This document shows positions 26,401 to 38,400 of a stretch of 64,000 nucleotides of DNA, piece after piece. Numbering within the stretch: position 1 is the stretch's first letter; every line of letters begins with the position of its first letter. The notes under the pieces were generated by a model. It saw only the letters and a program-made list of their open reading frames with translations, did no database searches and was not told the DNA's origin. The stretch comes from Amborella trichopoda (taxonomy: Eukaryota; Streptophyta; Magnoliopsida; Amborellales; Amborellaceae), in contig NW_006495273.1 in NCBI RefSeq assembly GCF_000471905.2, forward strand, positions 9,023,194 to 9,087,193. Reading direction: 5' to 3'. The position numbers were made by a program, and so were the translations under genes.

Positions 26401-29400
26401 AGGTATTTAATTTATTCTTTAACGCCAAAAATATTAGTTGTCGGTGATTTTGTATCCACTGTCCCCTGATAGAAACTTGACACTAGCTTCATAAAATATT
26501 CAACATCACAAATTGGCAACCACAAACTTTAAAGTTACAAAATACTTGAAGAAAGTATCGATTTCTTCATGGCCTTGAAACCCTCGATTTGTTGTCACAA
26601 GTTCGCCTAAACTTCCTCAAATCAACACCCAAAATATACAAATTAACAACCAAGAATCAACAAATGCACAAATTGAAGAACTTCAACAAATAAAATTTCA
26701 ACCAATTTTTTTTTTTTATTCAATTGATCCAATAAAAGCGACGGATGTGGCTGAAAAATGTTGTTTGAGAGGTTTAATACGCGCCCAAACCCTTTCCCCC
26801 CATTTTCGAAGGTCAAAATGACCTTATTACCTCTGCCCGAGGGGTACAGTTTAGAAAAAATTCGCGGAAGTTTATGCGGCCTGATGCACTGAGATGCGGG
26901 ATGCGGCTCTGATGCGGAGAGATGCGGCGCAAGAGATGCGGCGCATATGCGAGCGCATCTCTCCAAACCGCATATGCGGGGATTTTTGATGTGCTGACCA
27001 ATGCATCGCCTGATGCGGCCGCATTTTAAAACACTAATCTAGTCTTTTTTTCCCTACATAATACTGAGAGAAGGTATAGATTTTCTTTGTGAATGCTAGC
27101 ATACATAGCATATTTGTATATGTAAATATTGTAAATAATTAATAATCGCATGTCTATTGAAGACCAATGTTTAGCGTGGAAGACTCCACCTAGGTGGCCA
27201 GGGGTCCTAGCTGCCTATGTGGTTCCCTCGTTGTTGAGGGATCCTAAAAACAACGAGATAAGGGAAGAACGCGCAGGAGGGGTGGGGGGTATATGTGATA
27301 CCAAACCCCCTAATGTGATATTTTAACAATTAAGAAAATTGACATTTGATTTGCTTTTTTGTGTTGTACATACATACAGTAGTTTGAAGCAATGGTTTAA
27401 AAAGCGAATCGGTGACCCAGATCAGGCACCTCAAAAATCGATCCGGATCGGCGAATTGGCGATTCGGATCGAGAATCGGCTGAATCGGTCGGATTAAAGC
27501 TTTAAAAAAATCCGAAAAAATTATTAAAATTCATTATAAATGTTGTTTTTTAGGAATCCAATAAAAAATGAGGGTACTACATTATTAACTTTCATTTTTT
27601 TTATCAATTTGGGAATATTGCAATGTTCTTTCCCTGTATAAATTTATTTTAACTATTAAATTTGCATCACATAAAAGAAAAATCATAGAATTATCATGGA
27701 TAAAATATATAATTATATATGGACTATTATAAAAAGTAGACTAATCAATGAAAGAATGGTTATTAAAATCTCGTTTTGGTGAAAAACCCTAACCCGCTAA
27801 AAAAACCCAAACTATTACAGCCTAACTAACTATAATCCAAAATTATTACAACCTCACTAATTATAATATTATATATTGAAATTATAATTATTAGTTTACA
27901 TTTTATAATTATTGTATTAGACAAATAATAACAAATTAGAAATATTTTATAACATTATCTAATTTAAAATGTATTATTGACAACTGTAAGAAAAATAGTA
28001 CATTACATGATTTATAATGTAAAAATTCATAAATAAAATAAAATATTTGGCTATCAATATAAAAATTAATAAAATGCGTACAAATTTTGGAAATAACACT
28101 TCAATTTTTCAAAAAATTATTTTTTTAGGTTTCTATAATAAATTTAGTAAAAGAGATTGTTAGTAGAAAGATGGAGAGTTCAAATAGAATAAATTTTTTA
28201 TTTTTATTTTTTTTATACTTTTCATATTATTTACAAAAATAATTATACCACTATATACAACAAAAATTAACTGTTATATAAAAAATTAATTTTTTTATTT
28301 TTCATTTTTTTATGTCTTTTATATTATTTACAAAAATATTTATATTTATACCAACCACTATATACACAACAAAAATATTTATATTTATATTTATACCAAT
28401 AACTATATATACAACAAAAATGTAACACATGCTCAAGGGGATTCGAAAACAACAAAAATATTTATACCAACCACTATTATACACAACAAAAATGCAGCAC
28501 ATGCCCAAGGGGATTCAAATGCAACACATGCCCAAGGGGGTGCCCAAGGGGATTCGACCTTGGGACCTCAATTAAAAGAATCAAAGTCATAACCATCAAG
28601 CCATCTAACTACATGTGATTATAAATTGCTGATTAATAGACTATATTTACATTTCGTTTTCATTTAATGATGTTCGGGAATTATCCCACATCAAAAGATG
28701 GGTATTCAACATTGGTATATAAATACCTATGCAATATGAACAATAAAATGTGTGTAAAAATATTAGGGCAACCTCACACGTGTGCACGTGTGAGTGTACG
28801 TGGGGCACGCTCGCACGTGCGCTTGGACACACGTGTGCACGCGTGAGTGTGTGGGGGGTATGGTCGCACGTGTGCTTGGACACACGTGTGGGTGCGTGGG
28901 GCACGCTCGCACGTGCACTTGGACACACGTGTGCACGTGTGAGTGTGCGTGGGGCACACTCGCACATGCGCTTGAACACGTGTGTGCATGTGAGTGTGCG
29001 TGGGACACGCTCGTACGTGCGCTTGAACACACGTGTGTGCGTGTGGCACGCTCGCACGTGCGTGTCATGCGTTTACGTGTGTGAACCAGGTTGAACCGGG
29101 CTAAACCGGATAGAACCGGATGGGAACCGGCGGTTCCACTCTAGAACCGGGCGGTTTCCGGTTTTTGTTTAGAACCGGCACGGGCACGCGTGTTTCCGAG
29201 TCGAACCGGGCGAGTCCGGTTCGACTCGCCGTTTTTTAAAACACTGGTTTGAAGCTTAAATTATTAACCTTTAGAAATTCGAACTTAATCAAACATGAAT
29301 GCTGAACTTGAGATGAAATAAAAAATCACTTCAGTCATACAACATTGTGAATAGGGAGTGGGAGTAAGGAATAACTTTCATAGGCCACGTATGCCTTATG

Positions 29401-32400
29401 TATAAAGAGTTATATTACATGCCATACCGTCTTACTAATCACTACCAGAAAGTCCTTAAAATCAAAAGCCTCAAAATAAGAAAACAATTCTCAAATTGCA
29501 AACTGTCGTCACTGCCATGTCCACTATTATCACCACCATCACTATTAGTTGCTTTTGATGTCAAGCCATCATCATTAGATCCTGTGTAATATAGTGTTTG
29601 TCTTCCTCTATCTCATTTGATTTAGCCTCATCCTCGTCCTCCCCTATTGTCTTTATGCTCTTTCTTGAAGATCTAAATCCAATGGCCCCTACTAGGCTCA
29701 ACGAGGTCCCAACAGCTTCACATACTTTGCCCTAGCTAAAGCTCTTTCTAGGGAACACCTCATCATCTCCAGCACTGACTAACCATCTAAGAAATCTCCG
29801 TATCTCACATAGGAATGGGGTCGATATAGTAGCGCTCTTGTTGACTAACCTTTGATTTTAACCTTTTAAGAAGATTGTACTATCTGTTTTCGCTAGAATT
29901 TGTTTCTTTGTTTTTTGCATGGTCCTATTGGTTAAGAAACCATAATGGAAGTTAGGGCTTCCTTGTTAAGGCATATGAGGACTGATAGAACTTAGGAGTA
30001 GTAGGACAATGGGTTAAGAAATTGCCAACTCGAATGAGTTGAAGTTGTGCTCGTAACCATAAGAGGTACAACTCAAACTCAATTTGCAAAGGTTAATCTT
30101 TTGCAGGTTCGTGGCTTTTCCCCCTTGTGTTGCTCATCATAGAGCTACATTACAAAAAAGAAGAGCATATGTGGCATAGATCTAGTTGCTTGGAGCTAAG
30201 GTATAGCAAAGAAGAAGATAGGGAAGATCGAAAATTAGAGAAAGATGGAAAAACCAGAGATAAAAGAAGGAGCACTTGCTGCACTAGGGCTTTGAGTAAA
30301 GTCCATAACAAGATGCTTTGTTATGCTTGAGTACATTTCTTATATAAGAAACTCTAAACAAGACTTAATCATGTCCATCAAACAAATCTAATCATGGCCA
30401 TTTATTATAAAATACTTTAAGTGAATAAAAAGACATAAAGGCCTCTAGAAATTAGTACTTATTGCCCCTAAGTTACTAAAACGACTCAAGTAATAAGTAA
30501 AAAACATAAAAGGACAGATTCACTGATTATTTTACCCTTTTGTGATTCCTCTCTTAAACTGAAGCTTGTCTCTCTTGTCTAGATACTCGAGAATAGTATT
30601 TTGGGTTGCATCAGTTCCCCTTCATCAAAGGAATTCTCTCCCCTAAATACATCGGCTTGTCATCAAAGGTATCACCACGATATGGAATGAGATGCTTGAC
30701 ATTAAAAACATCGGAAGTACAAATATGGCTAAGCAACTTCGATTTGTAGGATTGTCATTAATCTTCTGCATCACTTCACACAATCTATTCTTATGCTGGC
30801 TCAACTTATGATATTCAAAACAACTTGCTCTAGAACCATGAACAAGCGTAGGAGGGAAGAGTCTTGAATCACTTCTAATCCTTCGTCCATAGAGATATCC
30901 ATTAAAAATAACTTTGTAGAAAATCTCACCTCTATGACTTTTAAGATAGATCATTGAATGCGTCGAAAGGAGATTGCCAACCTTGTAATGAACTGATGAG
31001 AATGCAATGCCAATGCAAAGAAGAGCATATGTGGCATATATCTAGTTGGTTGGAGCTAAGGTATAGCAAAGAAGAAGATAGGGAAGATCGAAAATTAGAT
31101 AAAGATGGAAAACCCAGAGATAAAAGAAGGAGCACTTGCTGCTCTAGGGCTTTGAGTAAAGTCCATAACGAGATGCTTTGTTATGCTTGAGTACATTTCT
31201 TATATAAGAAACTCTAAACAAGACTTAATCATGTCCATCAAACTAATCTAATCATGGCCATTTATTATAAAATACTTTAAGTGAATAAAAAGACATAAAG
31301 GCTTCTAGAAATTAGTACTTATTGCCCCTAAGTTACTAAAACGACTCAAGTAATAAATAAAAAACATAAAAGGACAGATTCACTGATTATTTTGCCCTTT
31401 TGTGATTCCTCTTTTAAACTGAAGCTTGTCTCTCTTGTCTAGATACTCGAGAATAGTATTTTGGGTTGCATCAGTCCCCCTTCATCAAAGGAATTCTCTC
31501 CCCTAAATACATCGGGTTGTCATTAAAGGTATCACCACGATATGGAATGAGATGCTTGACATTAAAAACATCGGAAGTACAAATATGGCTAAGCAACTTC
31601 GATTTGTAGGATTGTCATTAATCTTCTGCATCACTTCACACAGTCTATTCTTATGCTGGCTCAACTTATGATATTCAAAACAACTTGCTCTAGAACCATG
31701 AACAAGCGTAGGAGGGAAGAGTCTTGAATCACTTCTAATCCTACGTCCATAGAGATATCCATTCAAAATAACTTTGTAGAAAATCTCACCTCTATGACTT
31801 TTAAGATAGATCATTGAATGCGTCGAAAGGAGATTGCCAACCTTGTAATGAACTGATGAGAATGTAATGCCAATGCAAAGAAGAGCATATGTGGCATAGA
31901 TCTAGTTGCTTGGAGCTAAGGTATAGCAAAGAAGAAGATAGGGAAGATCGAAAATTAGAGAAAGATGGAAAAACAAGAGATAAAAGGAGCACTTGCAGCT
32001 CTAGGGCTTTGAGTAAAGTCCATAACAAGATGCTTCGTTATGCTTGAGTACATTTCTTATATAAGAAAACTCTAAACAAGACTTAATCCTGTCCATCAAA
32101 CTAATCTAATCATGGCCTTTTATTATAAAATACTTTAAGTGAATAAAAAGACATAAAGGCTTTTAGAAATTAGTACTTATTGCCCCTAAGTTACTAAAAC
32201 GACTCAAGTAATAAAAAAAAAACATTAAAGGACAGATTCACTGATTATTTTGCCTTTTTGTGATTCCTCTTGTAAACTGAAGCTTGTCTCTCTTGTCTAG
32301 ATACTCGAGAATAGTATTTTGGGTTGCATCAGTCCCCCTTCATCAAAGGAATTCTCTCCCCCAAATACATCGGCTTGTCATCAAAGGTATCACCACGATA

Positions 32401-35400
32401 TGGAATGAGGTGCTTGACATTAAAAACATCGGAAGTACGAATATGGCTAAGCAACTTCGATTTGTAGGATTGTCATTAATCTTCTGCATCACTTCACACA
32501 GTCTATTCTTATGCTGGCTCAACTTATGATATTCAAAACAACTTGCTCTAGAACCATGAACAAGCGTAGGAGGGAAGAGTCTTGAATCACTTCTAATCCT
32601 ACGTCCATAGAGATATCCATTCAAAATAACTTTGTAGAAAATCTCACCTCTATGACTTTTAAGATAGATCATTGAATGCGTCGAAAGGAGATTGCCAACC
32701 TTGTAATGAACTGATGAGAATGCAATGCCAATGCAAAGAAGAGCATATGTGGCATAGATCTAGTTGCTTGGAGCTAAGGTATAGCAAAGAAGAAGATAGG
32801 GAAGATCGAAAATTAGAGAAAGATGGAAAAACCAGAGATAAAAGAAGGAGCACTTGCTGCTCTAGGGCTTTGAGTAAAGTCCATAATAAGATGCTTCGTT
32901 ATGCTTGAGTACTTTTCTTATATAAGAAAACTCTAAACAAGGCTTAATCATGTCCATCAAACTAATCTAATCATGGCTATTTATTATAAAATACTTTAAG
33001 TGAATAAAAGACATAAGGGCCTCTAGAAATTACTACTTATTGCCCCTAAGTTATTAAAACGAGTTAAGTAATAAATAAAAAGCATAAAAGGACAGATTCA
33101 TTGATTATTTTGCCCGTTTGTGATTCCTCTTGTAAACTGAAGCTTGTCTCTCTGTTCTAGATACTCGAGAATAGTATTTTGGGTTGCATCAGTCCTCCTT
33201 CATCAAAGGAATTCTCTCCCCCAAATACATCGGCTTGTCATCAAAGGTATCACCACGATATGAAATGAGATGCTTGACATTAAAAACATCGGAAGTACGG
33301 ATATGGCTAAGAAACTTCGATTTGTTGGATGTCCTTAATCTTCTGCATCACTACACACAGTCCATTCTTATGCTGGCTCAACTAATGATATTCAAAACAA
33401 CTTGCTCTAGAACCATGAACAAGCGTAGGAGGGAAGAGTCATGAATCACTTCTAATCCTACGTCCATAGAGATATCCATTCAAAATAACTTTGTAGAAAA
33501 TCTCACCTCGATGACTTTTAAGATAGATCATCGAATGCGCCGAAAGGAGATTGCCAACCTTGTAATGAACTGATGAGAATGCAATGCCAGTGCAAAGATT
33601 ACAACCAAACCCATGTTTTAGAACTTTAGCATGGGTATACTTAGCAGTTTCCATACTTTCTAATCTTTCACTACACCACTTTGATGTAGCAATACTAGCA
33701 AGAGCAAATTGTACCCATAGTTTTTCATCTCTTGGGAACATTGTAACTTAACCTTAAGGATATCCAATTGAAAGTAACTAGAGTTGATTATTTTCTCGGT
33801 CATGATCTCTCTTATAGACGTCTCATCTATTACGTTTTGTGCACATTGGAAGCTTATACTACTGCAATACAAGTGCACAACACTATCAATCATAAACATA
33901 CTTGAGGAAAACTCTTCTCTTAGATTGCAAGAAAAACTTAGAACTCTGAGGCGCATCCTTGCTGAATTTGGTGAGGTCAAGATGCAAATCTCCTTAGGTT
34001 TAGGTTTTGGGAGAAAATGATAAGGAACATATTTGGTTCTTCCATCGAAGCAGAGGGACGACTCAAGCTAAATTCTCTTGAAGAGAATGATTTCATCAAA
34101 CCCCTCTGTGAGCATCAAACTCACCAGCTGAGAGTTCAGGGGAAAATATCTTGACTCTTCAAAATGTGTATCATATGACACCCTAAATTCAGGTAAAACT
34201 CTAGGAAGAACAACATCACCTCCTTCAACACTGTTCTCCTCACTACTTTCTCTGGGGACTAAAATACCAACTATCTCCAATATTTTGGGAACCGCTCCTT
34301 GACATCCACCATGTTCTTCATCAAGAATAGAAGCATCCACAAAATCCTCTCCGATGGTAGGATCTTCTTCTTGATCCTCTTTATGGATTGGATCACCATT
34401 AAAGCTATGGTCATCAACTTCTTTTTAACATCCAAATATTTATCCAGGTACTTGTCAAAGGCTAAGTAATGAGTCCTAGTCCACTACGTGTTTATCTTGA
34501 GAACCATTTGATGAGAACGAAGTTCTCGATGTTTTCCTTGGATAGACTTCCATAAAACCTGCTCACATCATCAGTGATTTCGTGCCTAGGTCGATGACAA
34601 TGTGCAGTGAATTCTTGACTAGGATCACACCATGAATCCGACCTGTTTGACACCAACTTGGTCACCAACTCATCTGCCTCGATCTCATCCTCCTGAGATG
34701 GCGCTTCCATCTGAGCCAAATGCAGAGCTAAGGCTTCGACCAATCTCCTCAGATCTTCAATCCCTTCTCGAGAACTAGCATCAAAGACTTTTATAGTTGT
34801 CGTTGTTCCTCCTCTTCCTCGGCATGGAGGCATGGTTGTTGATCTAGGGCACACAAATCGACACAATTGTACCGTCCGCAAAGTGCTATAGTAACATCTG
34901 TATAGATCGTCCGGCTATAATACCAACTTGCTGTAAATCTAGTAGCTTGGAGCTAGGGTTTAGCAAAGAAGAAGATAAGGATGATCCAAAATTAGAGAAA
35001 GATACAAAAACCTGAGATAAAAGAAGGAGCTCTTGCTGCTCTAGTGTTTTGAATAAAGTCCATAACAAGATGCTTCATTATGCTTGAGTACATCTCTTAC
35101 ATAAGAAAATCTTAAACAAGACTTAATCCTGGTCATCTAATGAATCTAATCATGGCTATTTATTAGAAAGGACTTTAAATGAATAAAGAGACAAATGACT
35201 TTAGAAATTACTACGTATTCTCCCTAAGTAAAATTACTCAAGAAATAAATAAAAGGTGTAAAAGGATAGATTCAAGGATTGTTTTACCCTTCAACGGTTC
35301 CTCTTGTAAACTTTAAGTTTGTCTCTCATAGTTAGATATTCAAGAGCAGTATTCTGGGTTGCATCAATATCAATATACTTATAGATGTGTTCTAGTAATA

Positions 35401-38400
35401 TAGTTTAGGGGAATGATCATGTGTATTTTCAATACACCTTTAAGGTCGTTTTACTCTAATTGTACTTTTACCTTTTTACCCCACCAGTTTCTCTCTCCTT
35501 TTTTCTCTCTTCCCTACTTTCATCATGTTTATCTCTCTCTCTCCCCATTTTCTCTCCCACAATGACACCTCTCTCTCTCCTATGGGTGCCAAAGATCAAT
35601 CTATAGAGGTCTCTCTCTCTCTCTCTCTCTAGTAGAGGTAGCAAAGGGAATGAATGCCCTTTTAACTCTCTTCCCATTGAAACCCTCATCTGTCCCTCTC
35701 CTCCCGTTCTCTTTCTAGCACTTTTACCCCTATCCATGGTGATGGTTTTTTTTGTTCTTGCAACTTCAAAGGTTGTTGTCCTGAAACTTTGAGTGGTGAA
35801 ATTTTGGGGTAAATATTTGTATTAGGCTGCATTAGATAGATGAATCATAGAGATGCTTTGTCAAGGAAAAGGAATCATCAGAGGTCTAGTAGGGGCTTGG
35901 TTTCTTCTATTTTTCCCTTTTTAATGGAAGAAAAGGAAGTGCAAACACAAAATTGCAGGGGCTTGAATTTCCATTTCATTGATGGTGCAGAACAAGGGAG
36001 AGAAAACTCCCAACCTACAAATACTTAAAAGGAAGGGACAAAATGATGCTAAGAAAAAGCCAGCATCTGTGAAAAGAGAGTGCAACACCTAAGTTCTTTT
36101 AATAGTTGAAGATGGTGAGGAAGAGAGAGAAAGGCTGAGATTCAAGAAGGGGTAGCTCCTCTCTTTAGCGGATGTGTGTCTGGGTTTCGTAGAAAGACAT
36201 ATGGGTTTTTCAACATAGCTTTTGAGACCAACACATGGTCATGATTTTTAATATTTCTTTGTAGACATTTTGCAAGCAGGGGAATATGTCTGGTTTTGAA
36301 GAGCTAGATTGCAAGCAGAAGAGAGAGCGCTCTGAGTTAGAGAGAGACGAGAAAAAAGAGGTGTTGATGGGTTATTTTTGTTACGATTAAGAAAGGGAGA
36401 ATGAGAAAAGAGCAAAGGGGAATTTTTCAAAAGAAGGGTTTGGAATGTTTTATACACAGTAACACACTGTATTGAAAGTTCATAGGATCATTCCCCTATA
36501 GTTTATGCTATTATATAAATCCAGTACTCAAATCATAAATTCACAATGAAAATACAACACTTAAATTTTTTACCCGTTTCTTAAGCACACAACACCTAAA
36601 ATTTTTACAAATTGACTTGCATACACCTTTATTAAATACACATTCTCATAAAAGTAAAGCAGGGTTACCTAAATACCGTCTCTTAAGCACACAACATTTA
36701 AATTTTTTTACAAATTGACTTGCATACACCCTTTATTAAATACACTTTCTCATAAAAGTATTTCCATGTCTCACTGATACAGTCACTCTACTCACTGATT
36801 TACAGAAACAAAGGAGGACTAAATACACCTGAAACATCCCAAACACGATTTCCATTCATCTGGACACAATGAGATTGCAAACATACAACATAACTTGTAC
36901 AAACGTAAGTAGAATGATTCCTCATATTTAGATACAATGAGATTTCTCGCATTTGGACAAAATGAAGTCTCACATTTGGACACAATTCTAAGCCAGATGG
37001 ACCTCGTTCCCATATACTTTATGGGACAAATTTAGATCATGCTTCCTTCAAATTGGGATCATGATCCCTTTAACTCACTTGTGTATAGATCTCGATCCCC
37101 ATCCCATGGATCTTCAGGCATATCTCGATCCCGCACTCCTGATCCTGATCTAGGATTTGATCTTGCTTCCGATCCTGTAACTATGGGCCAACCCATTCTT
37201 ACCTACTCTGGGTTTGCAACCATAGTTACTGCAATCTCTCTGCTGAGGTCGCAATTCTGGTTTGCAACCACGATTCCGTGATTCTGACAAGGAATCTTTA
37301 TGGAACTAATTTCCTGGATCTTAGGAATCTCGAGTCATTAATTTAGGAATGTTGTTTCAAACTTTTTTGGAGTTTTGATCCCATTATTTATGGAAACTTG
37401 GTCCCAACTTATACGAATCTCTATTCCAACAGTTATTGAATCTTGATTCAACATCTGTTGATTCCTTATTTCACATGTAATGAATCTCAATTCGTTTTGG
37501 ATTTATATCCAGAATGCACAGCATCAAGTATTTTGGTTCTTAGGTGCAGGGAATTGTGATTTAATCAACACTAATCTTGCTTTGACCTCTATAGAATCTC
37601 GATCCGAATTATTTTGGAATCTTGATTCCACAAAATCAAGTAATGTGTTGCATAAGTGCACAAATCTGCGATTCATTGTACGAGTAATCTCACCTCAAAT
37701 ATTTATGGATTCAGATTTCAGTTTATTGGAAACCTAATTGGAGGACGTTGTTTCCCATAGTTTATAGGTGTTCCAAATAGTAATCCAATGAATGCAGTGC
37801 AGCAGTATTTGTAATTCGAATGAACTTGCAAATGCAAATGTTAGACTTAAGAGGTATTCAACATGTATGATTTTAATATCTTTTGCAAGTATCAAAGGTA
37901 AGTATAACTAGTGTTCGAAAATTCCGCCGCCCGACCGCCTAAGCGAAAAATTTCAAAAAAACCACCTAGGCGCTATCTAGCGGTGAAATTATGCGGCTTG
38001 TCTCCTGGTGCCCGCCTAAGTGGGCAAGGCGCTGCCTAGGCTCTACAGTCTGGCGCCCACCTAGGTGTCGCCCAGTGACAGTTTGCGGAAGGACGAAAAA
38101 AACGTTCGACCAGAGTAAAAAACAATGTCATTTCCCCCCCCCCTAAAATTGGGGGAAAAAAATGTCATTTTGCCCGCCCTAAAATTGGGGGAAAAGGGTT
38201 TTGGGGGGTCCTCTGAGCCCCCAAAACAAAAACCGTGGCTTTTAGGGTGAGAAAAACTCCGCAAAAAATACTATTTTGTGATTTATCAAAAGATTGATAA
38301 AGTTTTGATTTTTGCAATGTCTTCCCAAGACAAAGGCAATAGTTCATGGGTGGATTTAGAGCTTCTAGTAGTTGATTTGAGGACTTTTGACGACCCAATA

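Noticed and set aside
28540-28600. tRNA-like text (ggggattcgaccttgggac)
   Set aside because: Resembles a box B but no cloverleaf or box A at the right distance; at most a SINE-derived scrap inside the hAT-like element.
28774-29085. Regular repeats reminiscent of a CRISPR array
   Set aside because: Units are contiguous and spacers are not unique; plant nuclear DNA inside a transposon with target duplication.
28647-29094. Open reading frames of 91-136 codons in several frames of both strands
   Set aside because: All are Thr/His/Arg/Cys runs forced by the CACGTG minisatellite; open frames on both strands of a repeat are not coding evidence.
30954-31190. Repeated plus-strand ORFs (about 78 codons) in the 860-bp units
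   Set aside because: They run through LTR sequence antisense to the element and recur only because the unit recurs.
35468-35737. Minus-strand ORF rich in RERERE
   Set aside because: Shadow of the (CT)n tract inside the Mutator-like element.
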